Source: Ramlibacter pinisoli | Lineage (GTDB): Bacteria; Pseudomonadota; Gammaproteobacteria; Burkholderiales; Burkholderiaceae_C | Direction of reading: 5' to 3' | DNA length: 64,000 nt | NCBI RefSeq assembly: GCF_009758015.1 | Contig: NZ_WSEL01000003.1 | Coordinates: 930,001-994,000, forward strand | In this document: positions 24,167 through 33,410 of the stretch, one piece after another | Layout: every line of letters begins with the position of its first letter | How positions within the stretch are numbered: the stretch's first letter is position 1 | The notes under the pieces: generated by a model | The model's input: only the letters and a program-made list of their open reading frames with translations | Told to the model about the DNA's origin: nothing | The model's database searches: none | Translations under genes and position numbers: made by a program

Positions 24167-24817
24167 GAGGTCCAGCAATGCCAGCGGCGTGGAAATACTG
24201 GCGTCGGCCCGCCAGGCACCCACGTCGGGCCTGCCGCCGAGGTAGCCATAGGTGGCGGCGACGGTCGCCATGCCGGCCGCACGGCCGGCGACGATGTCGC
24301 GCTCGTCGTCGCCCACGTACACGCACTGCCCGGGCGCAAGGCCCAGGCGGCGTGCCGCCTCGAGCAACGGCTCGGGATGCGGTTTCGAATGCGGCGTGCT
24401 GTCGCCGCCGACGACGGCGCCGGCCGTCGAGAACAGCGGCATGGCCGCCGTCAGCGGACCGGTGAAGCGCATCGATTTGTTGGTGACCACGCCCCACGCG
24501 AGTCCGCGCTCGACGAGCCGTGCCAGCAGGTCGGGCACGCCCTGGAAGGCGAAGGTCGACTGGGTCATCCGCTGTTCGTAGCTGCGGAAGAACTCCTCGC
24601 GCAGGGCCGGGAAGTCGGCGTGATCGGGCGTGATGCCGAACGCGATGCCCAGCATGCCCCGGGCACCGGCACCGGCCATGGGCCGGTACACATCCAGCGG
24701 CAGCGAGGGCAGACCGCGCGCCACGCGCATCTGGTCGGCCGCGGCGCCGAGGTCGGGAGCACTGTCGATCAACGTGCCGTCCAGATCGAACAGCACGGCA
24801 CGGAGGCCTTCGAACAT
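24143..24817 (-). CDS. gph: Phosphoglycolate phosphatase (HAD family)
   Basis: A 224-residue HAD-superfamily phosphatase that removes phosphate from 2-phosphoglycolate, a product of DNA repair or RubisCO oxygenation. The nucleophile motif is FDLDGTLIDSAPDL (Asp11 and Asp13), motif II is VVTNKS, motif III lies in HSKPHPEPLLEA, and motif IV is YVGDDERDI. The ATG at 24817 lies 2 bp after the ubiG stop, which is the gene pair arrangement seen in many beta-proteobacteria. A longer in-frame extension overlaps ubiG and is rejected. Other small phosphate esters are possible substrates. Confidence 0.9.
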   Translation of the reverse strand: MFEGLRAVLFDLDGTLIDSAPDLGAAADQMRVARGLPSLPLDVYRPMAGAGARGMLGIAFGITPDHADFPALREEFFRSYEQRMTQSTFAFQGVPDLLARLVERGLAWGVVTNKSMRFTGPLTAAMPLFSTAGAVVGGDSTPHSKPHPEPLLEAARRLGLAPGQCVYVGDDERDIVAGRAAGMATVAATYGYLGGRPDVGAWRADASISTPLALLDLLKPARAA

Positions 24818-24819
24818 GG

Positions 24820-25530
24820 TCAGGTCCTGCGGGTCGCGACGAGGTAATTGACCAACGTGTCGTCGGTCATCCGGTAGCGCCGCGTCAGCGGGTTGTACGC
24901 CAGGCCGCGCGTGCCGTCCCATTGCAGGCCGGCGTCGCGGCAGTAGGCCGCCAGTTCGGACGGCCGGATGAACTTCAGGTACTCGTGCGTCCCGCGCGGC
25001 AGGAGGTTCAGCACGTACTCCGCGCCCACGATGGCGAACAGGAACGACTTGGGATTGCGGTGGATGGTCGAGAAGAACACCGAGCCTCCCGGCTTGCACA
25101 GCGTGGCACAGGCGCGCACGACCGACGATGGGTCGGGCACGTGTTCCAGCATCTCCATGCAGGTCACCACGTCGTAGTGGCCCGGCTGTTCGGCCGCGAG
25201 CGTCTCCGCGCTGACCTCGCGGTAAGCCACATTCGGCGTGTTGGCCTCCAATGCGTGCAGTTGCGCCACGCGCAGGGGCTTGGTGGCCAGGTCGATGCCC
25301 AGGACATGGGCGCCGCGCCGGGCCATCGAATCGGCCAGGATGCCGCCGCCGCAGCCGACGTCGAGCACCTGGCGGCCGGCCAGCGGCGCCTGCGCCTCGA
25401 TCCATGCCAGCCGCAGCGGGTTGATCTGGTGCAGCGGCCGGAACTCGCTCTCGGTGTCCCACCAGCGATGGGCCAGCTCGGAAAACTTGGCCAGCTCGGC
25501 CGGGTCGGCGTTGAGGGTGCCTTCGGTCAT
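24820..25530 (-). CDS. ubiG: Ubiquinone biosynthesis O-methyltransferase
   Basis: SAM-dependent O-methyltransferase acting at two steps of ubiquinone synthesis. The 236 residues carry the SAM-binding motif [15 protein letters not shown] (about 53-67), the UbiG N-terminus [18 protein letters not shown] and the conserved [16 protein letters not shown]. The ATG at 25530 is preferred to a GTG at 25557 because the homologous N-terminus begins near [13 protein letters not shown]; neither has a strong ribosome-binding site. Followed by gph at a distance of 2 bp. Confidence 0.94.
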   Translation of the reverse strand: MTEGTLNADPAELAKFSELAHRWWDTESEFRPLHQINPLRLAWIEAQAPLAGRQVLDVGCGGGILADSMARRGAHVLGIDLATKPLRVAQLHALEANTPNVAYREVSAETLAAEQPGHYDVVTCMEMLEHVPDPSSVVRACATLCKPGGSVFFSTIHRNPKSFLFAIVGAEYVLNLLPRGTHEYLKFIRPSELAAYCRDAGLQWDGTRGLAYNPLTRRYRMTDDTLVNYLVATRRT

Positions 25531-25580
25531 GGGCGTCGATTGTGGCTTGCGCGCCACCCGTTACGGACGGCGAAAAAGGA

Positions 25581-25604
25581 AAAGGGCCCCGGCAGGGGCC
25601 CTTT
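25581..25604 (-). terminator. Terminator of the OmpA-family gene
   Basis: A 10-bp perfect stem AAAGGGCCCC/GGGGCCCTTT with a 4-base loop, followed on the minus strand by TTCCTTTTTC. It lies 19 bp past the OmpA-family stop and before ubiG, separating the two genes. Confidence 0.88.
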
Positions 25605-25623
25605 GTCGTGATCCCGGCGGGGA

Positions 25624-26304
25624 TTACTTGTTGGCGCGGGTGCCGACCACTTCGATTTCCACGCGGCGGTTCTTGGCGCGGCCTTCGGAGGTCTTGTTGT
25701 CGGCGACAGGCTGCTTCTCGCCCTTGCCTTCGGTGTACACGCGGTTCTTCTCGATGCCCTTGGACACGAGGTAGGCCTTCACGGCTTCGGCGCGCTTCAC
25801 AGACAGCTTCTGGTTGTAGGCATCGGCGCCGACCGAGTCGGTGTGGCCGACGGCGATGATCACTTCCAGGTTGATGTCCTTCACCTTGCCGACCAGGTCG
25901 TCGAGCTTGGCGCGGCCTTCCGGCTTCAGCACGGCCTTGTCGAAGTCGAAGAAGGCATCGGCGGCGTACGTCACCTTGGTCGCGGCGGGCGGCTGCGGAG
26001 CCGGGGCCGGCGGCGGCACGACGGCCGGCGGCGGGGGCGGGCTGGCAACCGGGGCCGGGGGCGGCGGCGGGGGCGGGGGAACCAAGGCACCATCGCAGCC
26101 CTTGGCGGCGGAGGCGGGGGTCCAGGTGGAATCGCGCCAGCAGAGTTCCTGCGTGCTGTTCTTGAACACCAGTTCGCGGGTGCTGTTCTGGACGTTGTCG
26201 ATCCGGCTCCCGCCATCGGCAGCGACGGGAGCGGTTTGCGCGCCGGCGACCGACGAGAGCGCCGCAGCTGCAAACAGCATCGCCACTTGGTTCAGTTTCT
26301 TCAT
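25624..26304 (-). CDS. OmpA-family outer-membrane protein, proline-rich
   Basis: A 226-residue exported protein that tethers the outer membrane to peptidoglycan. The signal peptide ends AGA-Q near residue 22. A short domain with two cysteines (LCWRDSTWTPASAAKGCDG, residues about 53-71) comes next, then a long Pro-rich linker (about 74-105), then the OmpA C-terminal domain with FFDFDKAVLKPEG, GHTDSVGADAYNQKLS and GRAKNRRVEI. No eight-strand N-terminal barrel is present. The ATG at 26304 is preceded by GAGGAG. It is transcribed away from gyrA and has its own terminator. Confidence 0.93.
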   Translation of the reverse strand: MKKLNQVAMLFAAAALSSVAGAQTAPVAADGGSRIDNVQNSTRELVFKNSTQELCWRDSTWTPASAAKGCDGALVPPPPPPPPAPVASPPPPPAVVPPPAPAPQPPAATKVTYAADAFFDFDKAVLKPEGRAKLDDLVGKVKDINLEVIIAVGHTDSVGADAYNQKLSVKRAEAVKAYLVSKGIEKNRVYTEGKGEKQPVADNKTSEGRAKNRRVEIEVVGTRANK

Positions 26305-26386
26305 GGTTCTCCTCTTGAGGGGAAAAAGCCGCAGTTGCGCTGCGTGAAAGCTACGATTCAAGTGACCATTCACCGAATACGTCCGA

Positions 26387-26417
26387 TTGATTGTGCCACA
26401 CGTCCTTACACAATCAA
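26387..26417. promoter_or_regulatory. Symmetric divergent promoter of gyrA and the OmpA-family gene
   Basis: TTGATTGTG (26387-26395) and CACAATCAA (26409-26417) form a perfect 9-bp inverted repeat with a 13-bp spacer. On each strand the element reads TTGATT-N16-CACAAT, a sigma-70-like -35/-10 pair, so the -35 of one strand overlaps the -10 of the other. Start points would be near 26424 (gyrA, leader about 115 bases) and 26380 (OmpA-family gene, leader about 76 bases). It could instead be an operator for a dimeric regulator. Confidence 0.5.
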
Positions 26418-26538
26418 CCGTGGGCCCTGGGAACGCGGCGTAGGACAACACCGCGTTACCCCCGTTTGTTGCTGGCTCGCGACATGGGTCGCCGACCGGT
26501 AAAATCTCGCGTTTCAGCGCGCCGCCAGCCCTTCCTGC

Positions 26539-29175
26539 ATGACCCAATTCGCCAAAGAAACCCTGCCCGTCAGCCTCGAGGAGGAGATGCGGCGGAGCTA
26601 CCTCGACTACGCCATGAGCGTGATCGTGGGCCGTGCGCTGCCGGACGCGCGTGACGGATTGAAACCCGTGCATCGGCGTGTTCTGTACGCCATGCACGAG
26701 CTGAACAACGACTGGAACCGGCCGTACAAGAAGTCGGCCCGTATCGTCGGCGACGTCATCGGCAAGTACCACCCCCACGGCGACCAGTCGGTCTACGACA
26801 CCATCGTCCGGCTGGCGCAGGACTTCTCGATGCGCCACATGCTGGTCGACGGCCAGGGCAACTTCGGCTCGGTCGACGGCGACAACGCCGCGGCCATGCG
26901 CTACACCGAGATCCGGCTGGCCAAGATCGCGCACGAGATGATCGCCGACATCGACAAGGAAACGGTCGATTTCGGTCCCAACTACGACGGCAGCGAGAAG
27001 GAACCGCTGGTCCTGCCGAGCAAGCTGCCCAACCTGCTGGTCAACGGCTCGGGCGGCATCGCGGTGGGCATGGCCACCAACATCCCGCCCCACAACCTCA
27101 ACGAGGTGGTGGACGCCTGCCTGCACCTGCTGAAGAACCCCGACGCCTCCATCGACGAGCTGATGGAAATCGTGCCGGCGCCCGACTTCCCCACCGCCGG
27201 CATCATCTACGGCATCAACGGGGTCAAGGAAGGCTACCGCACCGGCCGCGGCAAGGTGGTGATGCGCGCCAAGTGCCACTTCGAGGACATCGACCGCGGC
27301 CAGCGCCAGGCCATCATCGTCGACGAGCTCCCCTACCAGGTCAACAAGAAGACCTTGCAGGAGCGCATGGCCGAGCTGGTCCACGAGAAGAAGATCGAGG
27401 GCATCAGCCACATCCAGGACGAGAGCGACAAGTCCGGCATGCGGCTGGTCATCGAGCTCAAGCGCGGCGAGGTGCCCGAGGTCGTCCTGAACAACCTCTA
27501 CAAGCAGACCCAGCTGCAGGACACCTTCGGCATCAACATGGTGGCGCTGATCGACGGCCAGCCCCGCCTGTGCAACCTGAAGGACCTGGTCGAAGTCTTC
27601 CTGCAGCACCGCCGCGAGGTGGTCACGCGCAGGACGGTGTTCAACCTGCGCAAGGCGCGCGAACGCGGCCACGTGCTGGAAGGCCTGGCGGTCGCGCTGG
27701 CCAACATCGACGAGTTCATCCGCATCATCCGTGAGTCGCCCACGCCCCCGGTGGCCAAGGCCGAGCTGATGTCGCGCAGCTGGGACAGCCAGCTGGTGCG
27801 CGAGATGCTCACCCGCGCCAGGGCCGACGGCGGCACCATCAACGCCGACGACTACCGTCCCGAGGGCCTCGACCGCGCCTACGGCATGGGCGGCGACGGC
27901 CTGTACCGGCTGTCGGACACGCAGGCGCAGGAAATCCTGCAGATGCGGCTGCAGCGCCTGACCGGCCTGGAGCAGGACAAGATCGTGGCCGAGTACAAGG
28001 AGGTCATGGCCGAGATCGACGACCTGCTCGACATCCTGGCCCGCCCCGAGCGCGTGTCCACCATCATCAGCGAGGAACTCACCGCCCTGAAGCAGGAGTT
28101 CGGCCAGACCAAGCTGGGCGCCCGCCGCAGCATCGTCGAGCACAACGCGCAGGACCTCGCCACCGAGGACCTGATCACGCCCACCGACATGGTGGTCACG
28201 CTGTCGCACCTCGGCTACGTCAAGAGCCAGCCGCTCTCGGAGTACCGGGCCCAGAAGCGCGGCGGCCGCGGCAAGCAGGCCACGGCGACCAAGGAAGACG
28301 ACTGGATCGACCAGCTCTTCATCGCCAACACGCACGACTGGATGCTGTGCTTCTCCAACCGCGGCCGGCTCTACTGGCTCAAGGTCTGGGAGGCGCCCTC
28401 GGGCTCGCGCGGCTCGCGCGGCCGGCCCATCGTCAACATGTTCCCGCTGGCCGAGGGCGAGAAGATCAACGTGGTGCTGCCGCTGACCGGCGAGTTCCGC
28501 AGCTTCCCGGCCGACCACTATGTGTTCATGGCCACGTCCATGGGCACGGTGAAGAAGACGGCGCTCGACGAGTTCAGCAACCCGCGCAAGGCCGGCATCA
28601 TCGCCGTCGACCTCGATGAGGGCGACTACCTGATCGGCGCGGCACTCACCGACGGCAAGCATGACGTCATGCTGTTCTCCGACGGCGGCAAGGCGGTGCG
28701 GTTCGACGAGAACGACGTGCGGCCGATGGGCCGGGCGGCGCGCGGCGTGCGCGGCATGCTGCTGGACGAAACGCAGAGCGTCATCGCCATGCTGGTGGCA
28801 GAGGACGAGCAGCAGAGCGTGCTCACCGCCACCGAGAACGGCTACGGCAAGCGCACGCCGATCGGCGAGTACACCCGCCACGGCCGCGGCACCAAGGGGA
28901 TGATCGCCATCCAGCAGAGCGAGCGCAACGGCAAGGTGGTCGCCGCCACGCTGGTGCACGCCGACGACGAGATCATGCTCATCACCGACAAGGGCGTGCT
29001 GGTGCGCACCCGCGTCAGCGAGATCCGCGAACTCGGCCGGGCCACCCAGGGCGTCACGCTCATCGGCCTCGACGAGGGTTCCAAGCTCAGCGGCCTGCAG
29101 CGCATCGTCGAGAACGACGCCGCGGCCGGCGAAGCCGACCCGCTGGATGCCACCACGCCCGGCGGGGAGGGCTGA
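26539..29175 (+). CDS. gyrA: DNA gyrase subunit A
   Basis: Breaks and rejoins DNA strands to introduce negative supercoils, as A2B2 with GyrB. The 878 residues match the family. Visible are the N-terminal [16 protein letters not shown], the catalytic Tyr122 in AMRYTEIRL, the quinolone-resistance region [10 protein letters not shown] (residues 78-87) and the gyrase box QKRGGRGK that begins the DNA-wrapping C-terminal domain. Residue 83 is Gln where E. coli has Ser; Asp87 is kept. No strong ribosome-binding site is seen; the ATG is fixed by homology. It heads the gyrA-pheA-tyrA-aroA/cmk-rpsA run. Confidence 0.98.
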   Translation: MTQFAKETLPVSLEEEMRRSYLDYAMSVIVGRALPDARDGLKPVHRRVLYAMHELNNDWNRPYKKSARIVGDVIGKYHPHGDQSVYDTIVRLAQDFSMRHMLVDGQGNFGSVDGDNAAAMRYTEIRLAKIAHEMIADIDKETVDFGPNYDGSEKEPLVLPSKLPNLLVNGSGGIAVGMATNIPPHNLNEVVDACLHLLKNPDASIDELMEIVPAPDFPTAGIIYGINGVKEGYRTGRGKVVMRAKCHFEDIDRGQRQAIIVDELPYQVNKKTLQERMAELVHEKKIEGISHIQDESDKSGMRLVIELKRGEVPEVVLNNLYKQTQLQDTFGINMVALIDGQPRLCNLKDLVEVFLQHRREVVTRRTVFNLRKARERGHVLEGLAVALANIDEFIRIIRESPTPPVAKAELMSRSWDSQLVREMLTRARADGGTINADDYRPEGLDRAYGMGGDGLYRLSDTQAQEILQMRLQRLTGLEQDKIVAEYKEVMAEIDDLLDILARPERVSTIISEELTALKQEFGQTKLGARRSIVEHNAQDLATEDLITPTDMVVTLSHLGYVKSQPLSEYRAQKRGGRGKQATATKEDDWIDQLFIANTHDWMLCFSNRGRLYWLKVWEAPSGSRGSRGRPIVNMFPLAEGEKINVVLPLTGEFRSFPADHYVFMATSMGTVKKTALDEFSNPRKAGIIAVDLDEGDYLIGAALTDGKHDVMLFSDGGKAVRFDENDVRPMGRAARGVRGMLLDETQSVIAMLVAEDEQQSVLTATENGYGKRTPIGEYTRHGRGTKGMIAIQQSERNGKVVAATLVHADDEIMLITDKGVLVRTRVSEIRELGRATQGVTLIGLDEGSKLSGLQRIVENDAAAGEADPLDATTPGGEG

Positions 29176-29179
29176 TCGC

Positions 29180-30262
29180 ATGCCCCGCGACCTGGCGCAG
29201 CTGCGCACCGAAATCGACGCGGTCGACCGCGAACTGCTGGCGGCACTGAACCGCCGAGCGGCCCTGGCCAACGAGGTGGGTGAACTCAAGCGGGCCGAGG
29301 GCTCGCCCGTGTTCCGCCCCGAACGCGAGGCCCAGGTCATCAACGGCCTGCAGTCCCTCAACCCCGGCCCGCTGAAGGCCGACAACGTCGCCACCATCTG
29401 GCGCGAGATCATGTCGGCCTGCCGCGCACTGGAGGCCCCGCAGCGCGTGGCCTACCTGGGCCCGGCCGGCACCTTCAGCGAGCAGGCCGCGGTCCAGTTC
29501 TTCGGCTCCAGCATCGAGCACGTGCCCTGCGTGAGCTTCGACGAGGTGTTCCAGGCTGCGACGGCCGGCACCGCCGACTTCGGCGTGGTGCCGGTGGAGA
29601 ACAGCACCGAGGGTGTGGTCACCCGCTCGCTCGACCTGCTGCTCGGCTCGCCGCTGCACATCGTCGGCGAGCTCAGCCTGCTGGTGCGCCACCACCTCCT
29701 GCGCAAGGAAGCCTCGCTCGACGGCATCCAGGCCGTGCTGGCGCATCCGCAGGCCCTGGCCCAGTGCCAGGGCTGGCTGTCCAAGCACCTGCCGCAGGCC
29801 GAGCGCCGCGCCGTCGCCAGCAACGCCGAGGGCGCCCGGCTGGCCGCCACCAACCCGGCCTGGGCCGGCATCGCGGGCGAGAGGGCCGGCAGCGAGTTCG
29901 GCCTGCACATCGCCGCCCACGCCATGCAGGACGAGGCGTTCAACCGCACCCGCTTCGCCATCGTCTGCCTGCCGCAGACGCTGGCCGCGCCCCAGGCCTC
30001 GGGACGCGACTGCGTGAGCCTGGTGGTCTCGGTGCCCAACCGGCCCGGCGCCGTGCACGACATCCTGGTGCCGCTGAAGCAGCACGGCGTGTCGATGACA
30101 CGCTTCGAGTCGCGGCCCGCCAAGTCGGGCCAGTGGGAGTATTTCTTCTTCATCGACGTCCAGGGCCACCCCTCTCAACCCCACGTGGCGGCCGCCCTGG
30201 CCGACCTGCGCGGGCTGTGCGCGTTCTACAAGGTCCTGGGCACGTACCCGGTGGCCGATTGA
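29180..30262 (+). CDS. pheA: Chorismate mutase / prephenate dehydratase (P-protein)
   Basis: Makes phenylpyruvate from chorismate in phenylalanine synthesis. The 360 residues hold a chorismate-mutase domain (about 1-88, LRTEIDAVDRELLAALNRR), a prephenate dehydratase domain (about 94-275, GPAGTFSEQAA, GVVPVENSTEG and the TRF motif NRTRFAI) and a C-terminal ACT domain (about 285-355, PGAVHDIL and FESRP) for feedback by phenylalanine. ATG at 29180 has GGGGAGGG upstream; an in-frame ATG at 29147 lies inside gyrA and is rejected. serC, commonly between gyrA and pheA in Burkholderiales, is absent here. Confidence 0.96.
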   Translation: MPRDLAQLRTEIDAVDRELLAALNRRAALANEVGELKRAEGSPVFRPEREAQVINGLQSLNPGPLKADNVATIWREIMSACRALEAPQRVAYLGPAGTFSEQAAVQFFGSSIEHVPCVSFDEVFQAATAGTADFGVVPVENSTEGVVTRSLDLLLGSPLHIVGELSLLVRHHLLRKEASLDGIQAVLAHPQALAQCQGWLSKHLPQAERRAVASNAEGARLAATNPAWAGIAGERAGSEFGLHIAAHAMQDEAFNRTRFAIVCLPQTLAAPQASGRDCVSLVVSVPNRPGAVHDILVPLKQHGVSMTRFESRPAKSGQWEYFFFIDVQGHPSQPHVAAALADLRGLCAFYKVLGTYPVAD

Positions 30263-30301
30263 GCATGGCGCCAACGACAACGACCAGGACGGAGTGACAG
30301 C

Positions 30302-31174
30302 ATGTTCGAGCAGTTGGGCCTGATCGGCTGCGGCCTCATGGGAGGCTCGTTCGCGCTGGCGCTCAAGCGCGCTGGCCTGGTCAAGCGCGTGGTGGGCTAC
30401 AGCAAGTCGCCCTCGACGACCCAGCGCGCCCTCTCCATGGGCGTGATCGACGTCGAGGCCCCCTCGGCCCTGCTGGCCGTCTCGGGCGCCGACATCGTGC
30501 TGCTGGCCGTGCCGGTCTCGGCCACCGAGGCCACGCTCAAGGCCATCCGCCACCTGGTCAGCAAGGACATGCTGATCATGGACGTCGGCTCGACCAAGCG
30601 CGACGTCATCGACGCGGCCCGTCGCGTCCTGCGCGACAACATCGGCGCGTTCGTTCCCTGCCACCCGATCGCCGGCAAGGAAGCCTCGGGCGTCGACCAC
30701 GCCGACGCCGACCTCTACGTGGGCAAGCAGGTCGTCGTCACGCCGATCGAGCGCACCCTGCCCGGCCACCTGCAGCGCGCCATCCAGGTCTGGGAGGCGC
30801 TGCAGTGCAACGTCACGCGCATGACCCCCGAGTCGCACGACGCGGCCTTCGCGGCGGTCAGCCACCTGCCGCACCTGATCGCGTTCGCGCTGGTCAACGG
30901 CATCGCCTCGCAGCCGCAGGGCCAGGAGTTCCTGCAGCTGGCCGGCCCGGGATTCCGCGACTTCACCCGCATCGCCGCCGGCGAGCCCAAGCTCTGGCGC
31001 GACGTGCTGCTGGCCAACCGCCAGGAACTGCTGGCCCAGTCGCAGGTGTTCCAGCGCACGCTGCAGGCCATGGAAGCGATGGTCGAGGCCGGCAACGCCG
31101 ACGCGCTGGAGGGCTTCATCGCCCAGGCCAGCAACCTGCGCGCCAACTGGCGCATGGGTGCGAAGAAGCCCTGA
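30302..31174 (+). CDS. tyrA: Prephenate dehydrogenase
   Basis: Oxidative decarboxylation of prephenate (or arogenate) to the tyrosine precursor. The 290 residues start with the Rossmann dinucleotide motif [35 protein letters not shown] and [11 protein letters not shown] follow, all TyrA signatures. There is no fused chorismate mutase or ACT domain. Preference for NAD or NADP cannot be read reliably. It lies 39 bp after pheA and 10 bp before the aroA-cmk gene, in one transcript. Confidence 0.95.
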   Translation: MFEQLGLIGCGLMGGSFALALKRAGLVKRVVGYSKSPSTTQRALSMGVIDVEAPSALLAVSGADIVLLAVPVSATEATLKAIRHLVSKDMLIMDVGSTKRDVIDAARRVLRDNIGAFVPCHPIAGKEASGVDHADADLYVGKQVVVTPIERTLPGHLQRAIQVWEALQCNVTRMTPESHDAAFAAVSHLPHLIAFALVNGIASQPQGQEFLQLAGPGFRDFTRIAAGEPKLWRDVLLANRQELLAQSQVFQRTLQAMEAMVEAGNADALEGFIAQASNLRANWRMGAKKP

Positions 31175-31184
31175 CAATCGACGG

Positions 31185-33182
31185 ATGTTCAGCACCGACT
31201 TCCTCGACATCCCGGCGCTCGAGGCGGCCGGCGGCGAGGTGGCCCTCCCGGGCTCCAAGAGCATTTCCAACCGCGTGCTGCTGCTCGCGGCGCTGTGCGA
31301 CGGCACCACCACCGTCCACGACCTGCTCGACTCCGACGACACCCGCGTCATGCTCGACGCCCTGCGCGCGCTCGGCTGCGGGGTGGTGCACCGCGGCGCG
31401 GCGGTCGAGATCACCGGCTTCGGCGCCCGCGGGCCGGTGCGGCAGGCGCGCCTGTTCCTCGGCAATGCCGGCACCGCCATGCGGCCGCTGGCCGCGGCGC
31501 TGGCCGTCCTGGGAGGCGACTTCGAGCTGAGCGGCGTGCCGCGCATGCACGAGCGCCCGATCGGCGACCTGGTCGATGCCCTGCGGCAGCTCGGCTGCCG
31601 GATCGACTACCTCGGCCAGCCAGGCTTCCCGCCGCTGCGGCTGGGAACACCAGACCTTCGGCTCGACCAGCCGATCCCGGTGCGCGGCGACGTCTCCAGC
31701 CAGTTCCTCACCGCGCTGCTGATGGCCCTGCCGCTGGCGGCACAGCGAAATATCGTCATCGAGGTGGTCGGCGAGCTCATCTCCAAGCCCTACATCGAGA
31801 TCACGCTCAACCTGCTGGCGCGCTTCAGCATCGCCGTGCAGCGCGAGGGCTGGCGCCGCTTCACCATCCCGGCCGGCAGCAGCTACCGCTCGCCGGGCGA
31901 GGTCCACGTCGAGGCCGACGCCTCGTCGGCCAGCTACTTCGCCGCCCTGGGCGCCATCGCCCGCCCCTCGGTCCCGGGCCGGGGCATCCGCATCCTGGGC
32001 GTCGGCTCGCAGTCGATCCAGGGCGACATCCGCTTCCTGGAGGCCGCCGAGGCGATGGGCGCCCGGGTCACCAGCGGGCCGAACTGGGTCGAGGTGGCGC
32101 GCGGCGCCTGGCCGCTGAAGGCGGTCGACCTGGACTGCAACCACATCCCCGACGCCGCCATGACGCTGGCCGTGATGGCCCTGTACGCCGACGGCCCCAC
32201 CACCCTGCGCAACATCGCCAGCTGGCGCGTCAAGGAGACCGACCGGCTGGCGGCCATGGCGGCCGAACTGCGCAAGCTGGGTGCCACGGTCGAGGAAGGC
32301 ACCGACTTCCTGCGCGTGACCCCGCCGGCCCGCTGGGGCGCCGCCGCCATCCGCACCTACGACGACCACCGGGTCGCCATGTGCTTCTCGCTCGCCGCCT
32401 TCAACCCGGACGGCGTGCCGGTGCGCATCCTCGATCCCCAGTGCGTCGCCAAGACCTTCCCCGACTACTTCGAGACCCTGTTCGGCGTCGCCAGCACCGC
32501 CACCGCGCGCGTGCCGGTGATCTGCGTCGACGGTCCCACGGCCTCGGGCAAGGGCACGCTGGCTGCCGAGACGGCCAACCGGCTCGGCTACCACTACCTC
32601 GACTCGGGCGCCCTGTACCGCATCACCGCGCTGGCGGCACTGCGCGCCGGGCTGGCGCTGGACACCGCGCACGAGCCTGCCATCGCCACCCTGGCCGCCA
32701 CCCTGCCGGTGCGGTTCCACGCCGGCCGCGTGCTGCTGGCCGGCCAGGACGTCACCGAGGCGATCCGCACCGAGGAAGCCGGCATGAACGCCTCGCGCGT
32801 CTCGGCCCTGCCGGCCGTGCGCGCGGCCCTGGTCGACCTGCAGCAGTCGTTCCGGCGCCTCCCCGGCCTGGTGGCCGACGGCCGCGACATGGGCACGGTG
32901 ATCTTCCCGGACGCCCCCATGAAGGTCTTCCTCACCGCCAGTGCCGCGCGGCGTGCCGAGAGGCGTCATAAGCAATTGATTTCAAAGGGCAATCCTGTTA
33001 CACTTGATGCCCTTCGCGCCGACCTCGAGGCGCGCGACGCACGCGACTCCCAGCGTGCCGTGGCGCCCCTGAAGCCGGCGCAGGATGCCCTCCTGCTGGA
33101 CAACTCGGAGCAATCGGTCGAAGACTCGGTTGCCCAGGTGCTGGCCTGGTGGCAAGCCAGGCAGCCGTTCGCGGCGGCCTGA
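31185..33182 (+). CDS. aroA-cmk: Bifunctional EPSP synthase / cytidylate kinase
   Basis: A 665-residue fusion. Residues 1-437 are 3-phosphoshikimate 1-carboxyvinyltransferase (shikimate pathway): [21 protein letters not shown] (93-103), [11 protein letters not shown] and the RVKETDRL and YDDHRVAM motifs. Residues about 443-665 are cytidylate kinase (CMP/dCMP phosphorylation): P-loop GPTASGKGT (450-458), [22 protein letters not shown] and ERR-K lid. The genes are separate in most bacteria but fused in Comamonadaceae, as I recall. The frame is continuous, so it is not an assembly join. It precedes rpsA as cmk does in E. coli. Confidence 0.96.
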   Translation: MFSTDFLDIPALEAAGGEVALPGSKSISNRVLLLAALCDGTTTVHDLLDSDDTRVMLDALRALGCGVVHRGAAVEITGFGARGPVRQARLFLGNAGTAMRPLAAALAVLGGDFELSGVPRMHERPIGDLVDALRQLGCRIDYLGQPGFPPLRLGTPDLRLDQPIPVRGDVSSQFLTALLMALPLAAQRNIVIEVVGELISKPYIEITLNLLARFSIAVQREGWRRFTIPAGSSYRSPGEVHVEADASSASYFAALGAIARPSVPGRGIRILGVGSQSIQGDIRFLEAAEAMGARVTSGPNWVEVARGAWPLKAVDLDCNHIPDAAMTLAVMALYADGPTTLRNIASWRVKETDRLAAMAAELRKLGATVEEGTDFLRVTPPARWGAAAIRTYDDHRVAMCFSLAAFNPDGVPVRILDPQCVAKTFPDYFETLFGVASTATARVPVICVDGPTASGKGTLAAETANRLGYHYLDSGALYRITALAALRAGLALDTAHEPAIATLAATLPVRFHAGRVLLAGQDVTEAIRTEEAGMNASRVSALPAVRAALVDLQQSFRRLPGLVADGRDMGTVIFPDAPMKVFLTASAARRAERRHKQLISKGNPVTLDALRADLEARDARDSQRAVAPLKPAQDALLLDNSEQSVEDSVAQVLAWWQARQPFAAA

Positions 33183-33410
33183 GAAACTGAAAGCGACCCT
33201 CGCGGGTCGCGATGAAGCGGCCGTCACTGGCCGCGAACAGGCGGTCCGCAAGGGCCGCGCAAGGTCCGCAACGCCCCTCTCGCGCAGCAGCGCACTGGCG
33301 GTGCGGTTCGTCAACCAACCGCGGCGCAAGCCGCACCTGACCGCCGTCCCAGTCTTAGAAACAGAGGCAATGGTGCCGCTGGAAACCTGGCGAACGTGCA
33401 AGGAACCTGA
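33183..33410 (+). promoter_or_regulatory. rpsA leader with three consecutive hairpins
   Basis: The 228-bp gap before rpsA starts with three perfect stem-loops on the plus strand: 33193-33210 (7-bp stem, TCGC loop), 33217-33234 (6-bp stem) and 33241-33258 (7-bp stem with one GT pair and a GCAA tetraloop). None is followed by a T-run. E. coli rpsA has a structured leader through which S1 represses its own synthesis, so this is a candidate for the same control. No protein is supported in the gap. Confidence 0.5.

Noticed and set aside
25624..29412. Open frame of 1262 codons on the minus strand running through gyrA
   Set aside because: Only its last 226 codons (from ATG 26304) encode a recognisable protein, the OmpA-family one; the rest is antisense to gyrA and the start of pheA.
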